Positions 21,550-37,082 of a stretch of 64,000 nt of DNA are shown in pieces. The DNA comes from Amoebidium appalachense (Eukaryota > Ichthyosporea): contig CAVNZM010000016.1 in NCBI GenBank assembly GCA_963693365.1, forward strand, positions 6,820,001 to 6,884,000. Direction: 5' to 3'. Position 1 is the first letter of the stretch. Each line of letters begins with the position of its first letter. The position numbers and the translations under genes were made by a program. The notes below the pieces were generated by a model, which was not told the origin of the DNA, did not search any database, and worked only from the letters and a program-made list of their open reading frames with translations.

Positions 21550-23334
21550 ATGTTGCTATATTCGGCCACGCTTGCAGCGTGTGCCTGTGCATTCGCAGCA
21601 GCTCAGAATCCCTCAGAATGCCCTGCTTTCTGTACTTTCGAATATTCCCCTGCGTGTGGCAGTGATGGCCGCCGCTATTCCAATTTATGTGAGGTGAACA
21701 TGGCCGGGTGCCGGTGTGGCGGCTGTGTCACACGCCTGGACATATGTTCCTTTACAACCTGCACGGTGGCAGGGGCCGGGCACGTGTGCGCAGATAACCC
21801 AGACACGTGCGACGTCACAACATGCGCCGAATGGCAGAGGTCACGCTTGCCTCAGCAGCGCACGTTTGACGCAGCCCCTGTGTGTCCCACTTACTGCACG
21901 CGTGAATACAGGCCTGTGTGTGGCAGTGATGGGGTGACCTACGGCAACCTCTGCACGCTGCAGATCACTTCCTGCAACAACGGCCTCAAACTCCAAAAGG
22001 TTTCGGACGGGCCTTGCCCACGCAAGGGCAACCTCGTATCCGTCCCCTCCGCAGACTTCCGTGCAGCGAGCATACCCCCACCCATATCAGACCCACTCCT
22101 TGCTCGCCCAAAAGCAGCAGCAAGCAGCTCAAGACCTGCAAGCGTGCCCCCACCCATATCCGACCCGCCTTTCGCTCGCCCTGCGGCATCATCTAGCAAG
22201 CCCCAGGTGATCATCGACTCGCTCGAGAACGAACTCGGGCCTGCAGGAGCAGCGTCCGTTTTGTCTGCTGCCAGCGCTAAACCAACAGCCACCCCGACGG
22301 CCGGTGGGCAGAACTTTGGCATGCTCAGTGTTCAAAAAAACACCCCGCCAATAATAACCGACTCCCTCGAGAACGAGCTTGGCCCAGAGGCCGCATCATC
22401 TATTCGTTCGGCCGCTTCGAAAGCCGCCGCCACACCCACAAGTTTTGGCATGCTCAATGTTCAAAAAACCACCCCGCCTATAATAACAGACTCCCTCGAG
22501 AACGAGCTTGGCCCAGAGGCCGCATCATCTATTCGTTCGGCCGCTTCGAAAGCCGCCGCCACACCCACAAGTTTTGGCATGCTCAATGTTCAAAAAACCA
22601 CCCCGCCTATAATAACAGACTCCCTCGAGAACGAGCTTGGCCCAGAGGCCGCATCATCTATTCGTTCGGCCGCTTCGAAAGCCACCGCCACACCCACAAC
22701 CAGCAACGCGTTTGGAATGCAGAACATTCAGAAACCCACCGTGATAACAGATGGTGTTAACCTACTTTTGGGTTCCTCTACATCTACATCTACTTCTGTT
22801 CAGTCAGCAATCTCGACGACTACTAAAACCCCCGCACCTACCCAGGACGGTGGGTTCTCCATGCAGAACATCGGCACGTCTGTAACGTGCCCCGACTTCT
22901 GTTTCATGATCCTAGCCCCCGTGTGTGGGTCTGACGGCGTGACATATGCAAACGAGTGTGAGATGCGCCGTAAGAGTTGCGCCACGAGCACAACGATCAC
23001 AAAGACAGCAGATGGGCTTTGCAACGCACCAACAACGGCGCCAAACCAGAAACCTCCACTCTCAATTTTTCTGGAGCCGTCTAGAATGCAGACACCGCGC
23101 TATGTTTTGTGCTACAAAGAATACGACTGCGCACTTCAACTTGGTGAGAGTGACCATGGGTGGGCCTGTGTGGAGCCCAAGCCATGTCCCCCGCAGTTTT
23201 GTGCCGTGAATGCACTCTGGAAACCTACGGCGTGTGTGCGGAGAAGGTGCACCCCTTCACTACGTTTGCAGAAAGTTGGCTACTGTCGGCCTGCAAATAT
23301 GGTCAATTCGGCAGCAGCGGCCCCAACGGCATAA
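21550..23334 (+). CDS. Secreted multi-Kazal repeat protein (594 aa)
   Basis: The start is placed at 21550 because the next residues, MLLYSATLAACACAFAAAQ, form a signal peptide; the frame is open further upstream but with unlike composition. The mature protein has three Kazal-type domains. Residues about 24-60 contain CGSDGRRYSNLC, with an irregular C-terminal half. Residues about 112-155 contain CGSDGVTYGNLC. Residues about 447-490 contain CGSDGVTYANEC. Kazal domains inhibit serine proteases through a loop near the second Cys. A Ser/Ala/Thr/Pro-rich stalk of 43-residue repeats (22202-22880) separates domains 2 and 3. The last about 80 residues add more cysteines in no fold I recognise. The gene has no introns, unlike its neighbours. 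An extracellular or cell-wall protease inhibitor is the likely role, by family only. Confidence 0.88.
   Translation: MLLYSATLAACACAFAAAQNPSECPAFCTFEYSPACGSDGRRYSNLCEVNMAGCRCGGCVTRLDICSFTTCTVAGAGHVCADNPDTCDVTTCAEWQRSRLPQQRTFDAAPVCPTYCTREYRPVCGSDGVTYGNLCTLQITSCNNGLKLQKVSDGPCPRKGNLVSVPSADFRAASIPPPISDPLLARPKAAASSSRPASVPPPISDPPFARPAASSSKPQVIIDSLENELGPAGAASVLSAASAKPTATPTAGGQNFGMLSVQKNTPPIITDSLENELGPEAASSIRSAASKAAATPTSFGMLNVQKTTPPIITDSLENELGPEAASSIRSAASKAAATPTSFGMLNVQKTTPPIITDSLENELGPEAASSIRSAASKATATPTTSNAFGMQNIQKPTVITDGVNLLLGSSTSTSTSVQSAISTTTKTPAPTQDGGFSMQNIGTSVTCPDFCFMILAPVCGSDGVTYANECEMRRKSCATSTTITKTADGLCNAPTTAPNQKPPLSIFLEPSRMQTPRYVLCYKEYDCALQLGESDHGWACVEPKPCPPQFCAVNALWKPTACVRRRCTPSLRLQKVGYCRPANMVNSAAAAPTA
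22202..22880 (+). repeat. 129-bp coding minisatellite in Kazal gene
   Basis: Five units of about 43 codons centred on I-I-T-D-S-L-E-N-E-L-G-P. Units 2-4 begin at about 22341, 22470 and 22599, exactly 129 bp apart, and are nearly identical at the DNA level including silent positions. Units 1 and 5 are degenerate. Such homogeneity implies recent unequal exchange. Confidence 0.9.
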
Positions 23335-24330
23335 AACATGAACGTCTGTTGGTCGGTGATTTTGTTGTATTCTAGTTGTGAATATAGGGGAATATAAATG
23401 AGGAAATGCCTCTACGTCACCGGATAGTTTTTGTGTGCATCAGTACACCGACATATAATGTATACTGGTCTATGCTTTATTACATAGGAAAAATAATTCT
23501 TGCGTATTCCTTTAGCGGCCAAAAACACATTGGCCCCCTCTGTGCTCCATCCCTCCTGCCAGGTGCAGGTCAACCTTGTAGGTTGGGCACGTGCGCACGT
23601 GCATAAGTACGTTTGGACCTATAATTGGGTTTACCACACTCATAAGGTGTGTGAAAGTGTAGTAAGAACAATAAAGTTGGCAATATATGCACATCTTCCA
23701 TGTGCATGTGCACGAGGCGTGCCAAGTGCGCTGCTGAATTGAATGCCGGAGTGGAGTGCCTTTGGATGAAAGCGACCAATTAGATGACCTGATAGGTATC
23801 ATCACTTAGCTCTTCACGAAATCATCTAAGCTAACTCACCTACATTATAGGAATTCCTCGACAAAATATTAACCTTTGTAAAAAAGCTCACCCAATGCGA
23901 TGATAGGTATCATCACTTAGCTCTCCACGAAATCCATGTGCCTCTCGAGGATCCTGCCCTTGAACCAGATGGCAGGTTGGCAAGAGTATAAATGGAGCAC
24001 AGTCTAAAGGGCGCCTACACGTGGACAGACCATAGTACTTGGAAATGATCATGTACACATCACATGACCACCACCAGGCCATGCACGCTTTTAACAACAG
24101 AGATCTTGTGTTTTAGGTGAACCAGATTGTGGTGTAACGGGGTGAGGGGGAGAGAGATAGAGAGGGAGGGATGGAGGGAGCGAGTGAAAAGATGGACGAA
24201 TGGAGAGGGTGGTGACGGGGTGAGCTAATGTTTAGGGAGAGAGAGAAAAAGGGATAGAAGAGCGGAAGAGAGAGCGAGAGAGAGAGAGGGAGAGAGAGAA
24301 AGGGCGAGAGGGGATGAAGTGGGCGGATAG

Positions 24331-24380
<50 letters not shown>

Positions 24381-24424
24381 GTTGTGTGGAATTTGTGTGT
24401 GTGTCTGTGTGTGTGTGTGTGCCA

Positions 24425-24459
<35 letters not shown>

Positions 24460-25101
24460 AGAGTGCGTGTGTGTGCGTGTCTGTGCGTGTGTGTGTGTGT
24501 GTGCACCTGTGTGTGTGTGTGTGCAATGGGTTCTTGACCGGTCGGCAGTAAGGGTCGAAAGAAGCCTTCCAAACAACCCTTACCTCCACTCACTTTTCAT
24601 GATCTTGAAGTGGTGTTTGCCCTTTGTACAATCCTTAGCAACAGCATGCAACTTGGTTGCCCAGGGCCTAGGGTACCAAAACTTCTGATTCCATGGCTTA
24701 AGAGCCGGTTAGGGATTATTCATATAACCATGCGCACGCAGGAGTCAAGCACATACGCGCCAACTCAATCGTATACCCTTACACGTGCTTTATTTATTTG
24801 CTGTTGCTGATGTTATGAAGGTTTTCAAACCTAATGGATGTACTCCTTTGTTCGATGCCAGATCGATCACCCATCCATCCAAAGGGGAATCTAATGCACT
24901 TGGCTAGAATTTCCAGTACCAAAAAGGAAGGTGCAGGATCCAATGTGGCCGAAAAAAGCATTATTTGGGGCTCAATGTACAGCCACACCATTCCTTACGC
25001 CCAACCCACGGCCCGGCCCACCTGCATCTGAAAGTCAGTCAGAAGTGTAGGGAGGGGTGGTTGTGTGTAGACCGACAGACACGTACGTGTGCGCGTAGAA
25101 A
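23335..25101. other. Spacer with GA/GT arrays and a 33-bp direct repeat
   Basis: No gene supported. gataggtatcatcacttagc and following bases occur at 23791-23823 and 23902-23934. A GA-rich block (24140-24320) runs into GT arrays (24335-24520). The segment 24530-25080 is unique and probably contains the promoter of the downstream gene. Confidence 0.6.
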
Positions 25102-25835
25102 ATGTCCGTGCTTCGCCCCGCCCTCGGTTGCCTCCCGGCCACTCTGCGCCTGTCTGCGCGTACTTTCTTCACACGCCAAGGTAGGCGCGGAGTAAGAGAT
25201 GGCGGGATGTAGGGGAAAGATAGAGAGGGAGAGAGGAAAGGGGGTGGTGTATGTGCTGGAGTTTGTTTTGAAGGTTGGATGGGGCGGATGTTTGGAAAAA
25301 CAGAGTCAAAAGTTCAGAGCCAGCACTACGTAGTATGCTGCATGCATGCACACATGTGTTAATTAACACCCACTCGCTTGCTTTCTTAATTGCAAACTCA
25401 GAATCACGCATACACATACCCTCACACACACACACTTACACACGCTTCGTCGTAATGTTACTAATGGGGCCCCTTGAGAAAGAACATCATTTTAATGCAC
25501 GCGCGTTGCAGGCACATATCTACACACACACACACGTGCGACCACTACCACACACATACACACATACACACACACAAGCCCGCACACACGTGCACTCGCA
25601 CACACGCACGCGTAAGCGCGCATGGGCATGCACACACAGGTATGCGGAATGTGACGCTGCATGAGCGCTCATATACAGAGGAGCACACACATCCCCACAC
25701 ACACGGAGAAATATCACACGTTTTCCCTCCACATTTCCCCTCTCCGGCCCACTATGAAATCAACGCCTTTCCAAATACACCTTGTTATAGGCACACACAC
25801 ACCAAAGTGCGTGCACCCGCGTCAACTCAACGTCA

Positions 25836-25866
<31 letters not shown>

Positions 25867-26363
25867 GCACACACATGCACACACAAACACAAACACACAC
25901 ACACCCACACCCACACATACACACCCACAGGCATGCACGCAAACACACACACGTACTGTGTAAACCCATCGCCTGGCACACACACACGCGCAAGCTCACA
26001 CGCACACGCACACACACACACACGTGGATGCTGTGCGCACATTCGCCCGCGCGCGCACACACACACACAAACTCACGTGCACACGTGGGCACACATGCAT
26101 GGACACGGACTGTGGCACACAGGATGTGCTTCTACACAGAGAAGCGTACACTCTCACCTAGTGAGCCAAGGACTGCGCACACACCTCTTTAAGCACACAT
26201 ACGGAAAGGTCAACCTATGCACTTGCAAATTGATGAAAATATGCTTTAGGCATTTACACTTTTGCCACACTTCAAACGTGCACGGCCATTTCTCACGCAC
26301 ACAAGCAATCAGACACAGTGGTTTATGAGAACGAGCACACAACTACACATGTGTGCATGCGTG

Positions 26364-26410
<47 letters not shown>

Positions 26411-26511
26411 CCTTAGTACGCACGTTCTGCTCCCACGTTTGCATACAAATTTGCACGTGCAGATGACCACGGCTAATACAGGCACATGCACCCACACGGG
26501 GACAGAGGCTG

Positions 26512-26562
<51 letters not shown>

Positions 26563-28476
26563 GTTTGTTTACACCCACAGCCGATCTGATATGCAGCATA
26601 AACACGTACATGAATAGAGGCTAGGCTGAACACTGCTTTTTGATTCCCTCTCCAGCCCTCCGCCCCCAACCCCTTTTCCCCCCTCCATGCTGTGGCACAG
26701 ATGGGCATATGCCCTCACACACTCGCGCGCACGTGGGTGTATATCCCCCCCCCCCCCTCCCCCCTCCCCCCTTCCCCGGCAATTACCACTCCATCATTCC
26801 ACTACTATGCGGGTACAATGTCCACCCACCTGTATTCTTTGTAGCATCCCCCCTCCCCCCCCCTCCCCCCCCCCTTTACACCTTCTACTCCACCCTCTAC
26901 CCCCATGCATACCGTTGCCGTATGCTAACCTCCACACATAGCTATATTGTATTCTCACCAACATGCACCCCTATATCGTAATTTAACCTCCACACATAGC
27001 TATATTGTATTCTCACCAACATGCACGCCTATATCGTAATTAACCTCCACACATATCTATGAACGCCCATGCACACCAATGTCGTATTCTAACCCCCGCG
27101 TTTTCAGGGGTTGTTGCCAGCCAGCAGCTGCCAGCGCGCCTGCAGAAGCACCAATGGCCCGTCTTCCTGCAGCCCCCAAAGGAGGAGCCTGTGTAAGTGC
27201 ATACTCCCCCCCAAAAAAACCCTCTGGCTTTCCGCTCGGCTGCCTCTGGCTGATTTGTTATCTCTTCTTTTGTTTCTGTCTTTTTCTTTTTTCTTTTTTT
27301 TCTTCTTTCCCCCCCCCCCCCCCCCCCGTCACTTACTCGGGTTCTTTTCTCTATTGGTCTATTCAAGAGGAGGGGCAGGAAAGGTGGGGAATGGGGGGGG
27401 GGGGGGGGGGGGGGGGGGGGTGGAGATGAATGGTTACCAATGGGGTACCCCTGCCTTTGGGTTTGTCCGATCAGAATGTGCCGTATGTTTACCCCGGTGC
27501 CCGTGAGAGCGAGATGGGGGGGGGGGGGGGGGGGGGGGGCACACATTCATATACCTTTGCACGTGCATGCGCCAGCAGCACACACACATACAAACCCACT
27601 TGAAACACTCATGGGCACACACAGACACATGCACATCTGTGCACACACGGACCCCTTTACACACACACACACACACACAATACCGATAGTAGTGGGTTTG
27701 TGTGTGCCTGTGTGATTGTTGTCACATAGCGAGGACGTTTAGTGAGCACATACCCCCCCCCCCCCCTCCCCCTCCCCTCCCGCCCCTCCCCCCACCCCCC
27801 CACCCCCCCACCCACCCACACACACACACACACACACAAACACCCCTCTCCCTTCTGAAGGCACCGTCAGCTATGTCACTTGGTATGATGCCAAATCCTC
27901 TACTCGTTTTCATCTCACGTCGACATATTCATGTAAGAAAGAAAGTGCAGGGGGAGGGGGAGGGGGGGGGGGATTATGCAAGATATGAGGGGGGCTAGAG
28001 GACAAGGAAGCTTGGGGCTAGGCCAAGAGACAGTGGTGGTTGGGGTGATTATAGCCAATGAATGCGTAGAAAGTTAATGAATAATAAGAATAATGATTGG
28101 GCTCGATTGTGAGCGTGACATGAGGGATTCATACATAGTAAAACCTCTTAGTGTGTGTGCATTCCGATCTAAGGTGCGGAATTGTAATCTTAAATTGTAT
28201 ATCTCAAATGTCCTATTCCATGTGCTGGTATAAGAGCTCTTTTTTCATTAGATCATCCGATACCCCTAGTAAACCTAGCTAAACCGGATATTTACCATTT
28301 TTAGGTACTTTATTAATCATAACACTCTAGTCTAATTGGTGCATATGTGGCTGTACAGAGATGACTTCGACAAGGGGTCTATTATCTCGGAGGAGGAATG
28401 GAAGGAGAGGCAAGAGGTATGTTATTCCTCCCCCCCCCCCCCCCCCCCCCCCCCCCGGGCACCCTCTACACACACA

Positions 28477-28515
<39 letters not shown>

Positions 28516-28884
28516 ACACGTACACCATCACAACACGCCAAAAGAAAAAAAGTAGGTGGATGTAGAGAAAGACAATATGATGGTTATTAATAACGTGCCC
28601 AAGAGATGCCCGTGCGTACGCGAAACACGCTCACACTTCCGCACGTGTACACACGCGCGCGCACACACACACACACACGAACGCACGGACGCGCGCGCGC
28701 ACGCGCACACACACACACACACACACACACAGCGGGCGCGCGCGCGTTTACACGACTATACGTTTACACATTTGTGAGCCATATAAACACATTCCGTTGT
28801 CTTCCCTCCTTCCCCGCCCCCCTCCCTCCCCCCGTCTTCCTTCCTTTCCTTTCTCAGCCATATCAATCCCCGTCATATGCAGTC

Positions 28885-28930
<46 letters not shown>

Positions 28931-28983
28931 ACACATACACACACACAATTTTTCCTCGTGAATTGCACTTTCATTCTCCTGGT

Positions 28984-29017
<34 letters not shown>

Positions 29018-29902
29018 GCGGCCGCTGGGGCTCGTGTGCTGACTTTTTCATTTTGCAGTGTATCGACAAGATCATTCAGTTGTCAGATGAGGGCAAGGCC
29101 ATCGACTCAAAGGTACAAACACACACACGTGCACGCAGATGTACACACGAAACACTTGGATACGGGCTCACGTGCACGAAGACAGGTATAGATGTGTACA
29201 CAGGCAAACACATGCAGAGATGTGCATACACACGTGCACAAAGATGCACACAGGCCAGTACATGTGAAATGCCCAGGAAAGGCCATATGCATGTGCACAC
29301 ACACATGCACCCGCCTGCATACAAGAGCACCACCAAATGCCTGCACTTGCATGCGCAACATATTCGTGCACACAAATACACACGTGTATTAGTGTGCTAC
29401 ATGATTGTACACACACACCCCTGCATGCATGCACACGCAGATACACACATGTGCACACACGGTCACACACACACACACACACACACATGTAGGCACGCAA
29501 CAGACCTACCCGCACACTTGCACGTAAAACACGCCCGCACACACACACATGCACTCATTCCGTCACCCCCACACCTTCCATTGGCGCATTCTCCTGCACA
29601 CGCACGTGCACCCACGCACAGGCATGCACGTGTACACGTGTACATGCACCGTAGTCATGCTATAAATATGCCACACCAAGGGCCGTATCTATGCTTGAGA
29701 TGTACTCGCGCAAACATGCTTCCCTATGACAATCTGGCTTTTCACATATAGTTATGTTCCCCGCTATCCCCTTCCCCCCCCCTCCCCCCCCCCCCCCCCT
29801 CCCCCCGGCCACCTATTCACCCAGCGATCGATCTATGGACACGTGCATTGCACAGACTTGCATACACCACACATACGGCAAACACACACACACACACACA
29901 CG

Positions 29903-29934
<32 letters not shown>

Positions 29935-31160
29935 CACACACTCTCTCTCTCAGACATACGAGGGCATTCTCAAGGTGCTGCTCAAGTTTGAAGACTCAAA
30001 CGGCCTTCGCACCGTCCTGGCCCAGCTGACCGTACAACCCCCCCCCCCCCCCCCCCCCTTCTTTCCCTCCCTCCCCTCCTCTCTACCACCACCGCGGCAC
30101 GGAGATGCAGACTCTTTGTGAGTGTTCTTTTTACATGCTTCTATGTCTTTCTCGGTAGAATCTGTGCTTCACACTGTGATCAACACATTCTAGTTCCCCC
30201 CCCCCCCGCACATACGCGTTTGTCGCTGCACTGCATTAGTTTGCACATACATCTTCACCGTTTTGCTCACCTTGCTTGCATAAGCAACCCTGCTCGTCTT
30301 TGATCAAGACGGGTTGACCCACCCAAGTTCAGTTGATGCTGCTGTCTGAGTTGGAGCGTCGTATATACGCGGGCTAAGGGGTCGAAACTCAGACGCAATT
30401 GATGACTTGGGCCCTCCCTGAGGATGGGCTCTGCTTATGACGCATACTGTGCGCATGGCTGATGCTGCATACTTGAATGTTTGCCTTTGCATGTGTCCTG
30501 CACCATGCTTCTCATCGTGTATGCGTACTTCGTACTGTGTTCCGCATTCAAACCCCCCCCCCCCCCCCCCTCCCCCCTCCCTACACCCCCCTCCTCTCCC
30601 AGAGCCGCTGCAAGCTATTTTCATGAGGTCTTGGAGGCACGCTTGCTTGAGTTTTATGGTTTGTGTTTTTTGTTCTGGTTTTGAGGTTCTACTTTGCTTT
30701 CCAGACTTAATACGGCCCCCCCTCCTCCCCTCGGTGGCTGATGCATACCTTGTGTGACAACCAATCATAGGAGCCTGAATGACGAGAACATCGATAGCAC
30801 TGAAATTTCATGTTTTTATAAACCAAATTTTTCATATTTTCGGATTCACACGGTCCCTAGAGGGCGATGGATGTGGAGCACTACCCCTTGTGTGTGTACC
30901 GCTTGTGTTATCCAGCGTGGTCATATGCGTGACGAGGGGCAACACATGCACCCCTGCAAATGTTGATTTTTGGTAACAGAAGTGTTGAAATTTCATGTCG
31001 CACGTGTTGAATTTTCGTCTCGAAATCACTAAAATTTCACGTTGCTAATAATAAAATATTGCCTTTTCAGGAGGTGGGGATGAAGGATTCTCTGGACACG
31101 GACCTTGTTAGGAGAGCGTCGACCTTTGTGGACGAGGCCTACATCAAGGCCTTCCATTGA
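25102..31160 (+). CDS. Six-exon gene, 147-aa probable mitochondrial protein of unknown function
   Basis: Exons 25102-25180, 27108-27192, 28359-28416, 29059-29112, 29954-30031 and 31071-31160 (stop TGA). All introns are GT-AG and all phases agree, giving 147 residues. The N-terminus [20 protein letters not shown] is basic, hydroxylated and acid-free, a mitochondrial presequence by composition. The mature part has [17 protein letters not shown], then acidic and helical segments ([25 protein letters not shown]). The helix pair around [12 protein letters not shown]...AQLTEVGM faintly resembles one pentatricopeptide unit, but I would not assign it. I do not recognise the family. Exon 1 is the least certain; it is supported by phase, a good donor (GTAGGC) and the presequence. 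Next gene downstream is mitochondrial uL30, 1 kb away on the same strand. Confidence 0.7.
25181..27107 (+). repeat. Repeat-filled intron 1 of the 147-aa protein gene
   Basis: Nearly 2 kb of (CA)n arrays (25500-26560), C/T-rich runs (26740-26880) and a 57-58-bp minisatellite at 26926-27094 (two full units and one degenerate, each starting taacctccacacata). It ends in ttttcag at the exon 2 acceptor. Confidence 0.7.
27193..31070 (+). repeat. Introns 2-5 of the 147-aa gene: homopolymer and CA tracts
   Basis: Remaining introns consist mostly of C tracts (for example 28430-28456, 28884-28916, 28986-29015), G tracts (27388-27420, 27515-27539), CA arrays and a dispersed repeat copy (30270-30560). 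Exons are islands of 54-90 bp in this background. Confidence 0.8.
30270..30560 (+). repeat. Dispersed intronic repeat, copy 1
   Basis: Diverged copy of a family also found at 44926-45195, 52776-53006 and 58590-58822. Shared words include gcataagcaaccctgctcgt, gatcaagacggg, gaggatgggctctgctta and gcattcaaa followed directly by a C tract. It lies in intron 5 of the 147-aa gene, in the sense orientation. Confidence 0.7.
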
Positions 31161-31378
31161 ACCCCCCCCCCCTCCCCCCCCCCCCCCCCCCCCCCATGTG
31201 GCTGTAGTGCATAAGGTCGCTGATCTATTGGTGCCCCCCTTGGTGAAATTTGTGATAGGTTTTGCCCGTGGTGGCTGAGAGCAAGTAAAAGGCAAGAGCA
31301 CACGGTGTGCAGTGACTGGGTGCTGGTGTCTCCAATCGATATTACTGGCCCAGTGGGCCAGGTGCTTTTGTGTAGTGT

Positions 31379-31431
<53 letters not shown>

Positions 31432-31492
31432 CGCGTGTGTGTGTGTGTGTGGTGTCACGGGTGTGAGGTGGAAGTGTGGTTGTGGTGGTGGT

Positions 31493-31530
<38 letters not shown>

Positions 31531-32123
31531 CAGAGTTCTGTTTCAGCCTTGCAATTGTACATGTGTGTACACACGTACATTCCTGAACGTGTAGCATGAT
31601 CGTGTGCTGTGTGTTTGCACTTGTGTACAAGTGGGCAAGTTTACTTGCCTAGCTTGGTTCGTCGTGTAGGCCCTGTGGCTCACGTCTTCGACTATTTGAC
31701 GTCCCGAGATGCACCCGCGGCCGCGGGATGCACCGCTTGGTCGCACACCTAAAATAATGACGTCACCGCTCCCAAGTAAGACTGAAGGCTACTGCTCTGC
31801 GATCATGCCGCATGACCCGCGATCACCGCCACTCCCTCACACGCCGGTGCCGTCCGGATCCACAAAAGAGTGTGCTTCGTTTTTGTTTTTTTTATGTATA
31901 TAGGCGTTTTTAACGGTGGCTGCATTTGACACAACCGCCGCCTCTGTATGCGTTTTACAAGCTTATTTTAGCTTTCCAGGGCTGTGTCGATGCGCCTGCA
32001 CTCCTTGGAGTTGGGTCGCCTTTCATAGTCACCAGACACACAGTGTGTAGCTGCAGAGGTGTATCAATTTATTCCAAAACAGTTGCGTGTGAGCTAGCCC
32101 CTCTAAGGGTGTTTAAAGGAGAG
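31161..32123. other. Intergenic gap between two mitochondrial-type genes
   Basis: Contains a C tract (31162-31195), a GT array (31380-31450) and a long G tract (31493-31529). About 250 bp of unique sequence before 32124 probably carries the uL30m promoter. No gene seen. Confidence 0.6.
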
Positions 32124-35317
<3,194 letters not shown>

Positions 35318-35435
35318 TTATAGCTGCACCGTGCTAATTATAGGTGTGCTTGGTGGCTGTCAGTGGCATATTAAAAAAATTTCTTTTTCTCTTTCTTTCC
35401 TTTTTTCCTTTTTTTTTCTTTTTTTTTTTCTCTAT

Positions 35436-35466
<31 letters not shown>

Positions 35467-37002
35467 GATCACATTTTGACCTTCTGTTTACGATACGGGA
35501 AAGGAAAACTGTATGTTGCGCATGTTCTATGATGGGGATCTATGTATAGCCCTATACGACTGTGTCCATGCTATTTTTGGCAGTGGGCCAAACAGGGCAG
35601 CCGGCCTGCCTTGCTGTGTGGAGGCCCAGGGGGTTTCATCACTCAACAGTGTGATGGTTTCTATTCGATTCAGGCTGATCAGGTGTTACTCTAAAGAGAC
35701 TTTTGCATCATTCTCCCCCCCCCCCCCCCCCCCCCCCCAACACACACACACACACACGCGGTGACCCAGTGGTATTCTTGTGCTATCCCTGAATTTACTG
35801 GGGTTACCCCACACACACACACACACGTGCGTGTGCACACACCGTACACACATGCACAGCATAACATATGTATACGACCACTTGGAAGCCACGTGTCTGT
35901 GACCACTCATACACCTCCACATGCCCACCCATCGAAATTAAAAGCAAGAAAACAAAAACAAGACAAACTCAACCTATTTATTTGGGTGAGGGCCAGTGCA
36001 TGGGTGTGCGCCCGTGCACCTGCCGACCGACCGCCATAGACGTGTAATATAGAATCCAACTGCGGCATCATTATATATGATAACTCAGGGCGTCGTGTGA
36101 CAGCTAACAGGAGACTCAAGTGTCCCAAACCAATGATTTACATTTACCGTTGCAACGGTTCATGTCATGTGTCATGCATAGATGTTAATTAAGTCGCCTC
36201 TTTGTTAGCGCCCCCCCCCCCCCCCCCGGCCAACACGTCCTCGATCCCCCCCCCCCCCCCCCCCCCCCCTCCCTCCTGCCCCCCTCCCCCTCCTCCCCTC
36301 CTCCCCCTTCCCCTCAGGCTCCCTCTGGGGCCCCTCGTTCACCTCCAACCCCCCTCACCTGACTCAGAGCTCGAGTACAGCCCAGAGGAGGTATAAGATA
36401 TTGTGGGGGCAAAATAGCAAATGTGACCACGTTCAAACCCGGTTGTTACGTGTACTTTGGGGTCGCTATATCGTGAACCATTTTAAAATTCTGGATTTAT
36501 GGAGGAGAGGGACGGTGACTTCGATCCCTAAGGCTTGCAACTGGAGGAAAAGGGCAAAGGGAGGAGGAGGGGAGGGGGGGGGGGGGAAGGGGGGGCTCTA
36601 TAACGAGAGGAGAACAAAGTTCATCGGGTCGGTATCCTTTAAGGGATTTCTGAATATGAAATGGGGAGGGGGGAGTAGTTGATATTGACGTGCGCACTGG
36701 TGGTACCTCCCTCCCCCCCGGAGTCTGGGGGTTGGGTGGGTCCCCCTCCCCCCCCCCCCCCCCCTCCCCCCTCCCCCCTCCCCCCGCCACCCCCCCCCCC
36801 CTCCCCCCCCCCCTTCCCTCCAACTGCGCATCCATGCATGCGCGTGTCATGGCCAGAGACTCTTTCCCACCCACCAAAGTTGTTCATGTATTGTTAATTT
36901 TATTTTATTTATTTTTTTGAGAGGAATTGCTTCCGTTTTGGCCACTGATGCATATCATATGATTCCCCCCCCCCTTCCCCCCCCCCCCATCGGGCCCCGC
37001 TT

Positions 37003-37082
<80 letters not shown>

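Noticed and set aside
36316-36390. Possible exon ending at a gtataa donor
   Set aside because: No matching upstream or downstream exon and no recognisable sequence; the acceptor side is a C tract that gives many false AG sites.
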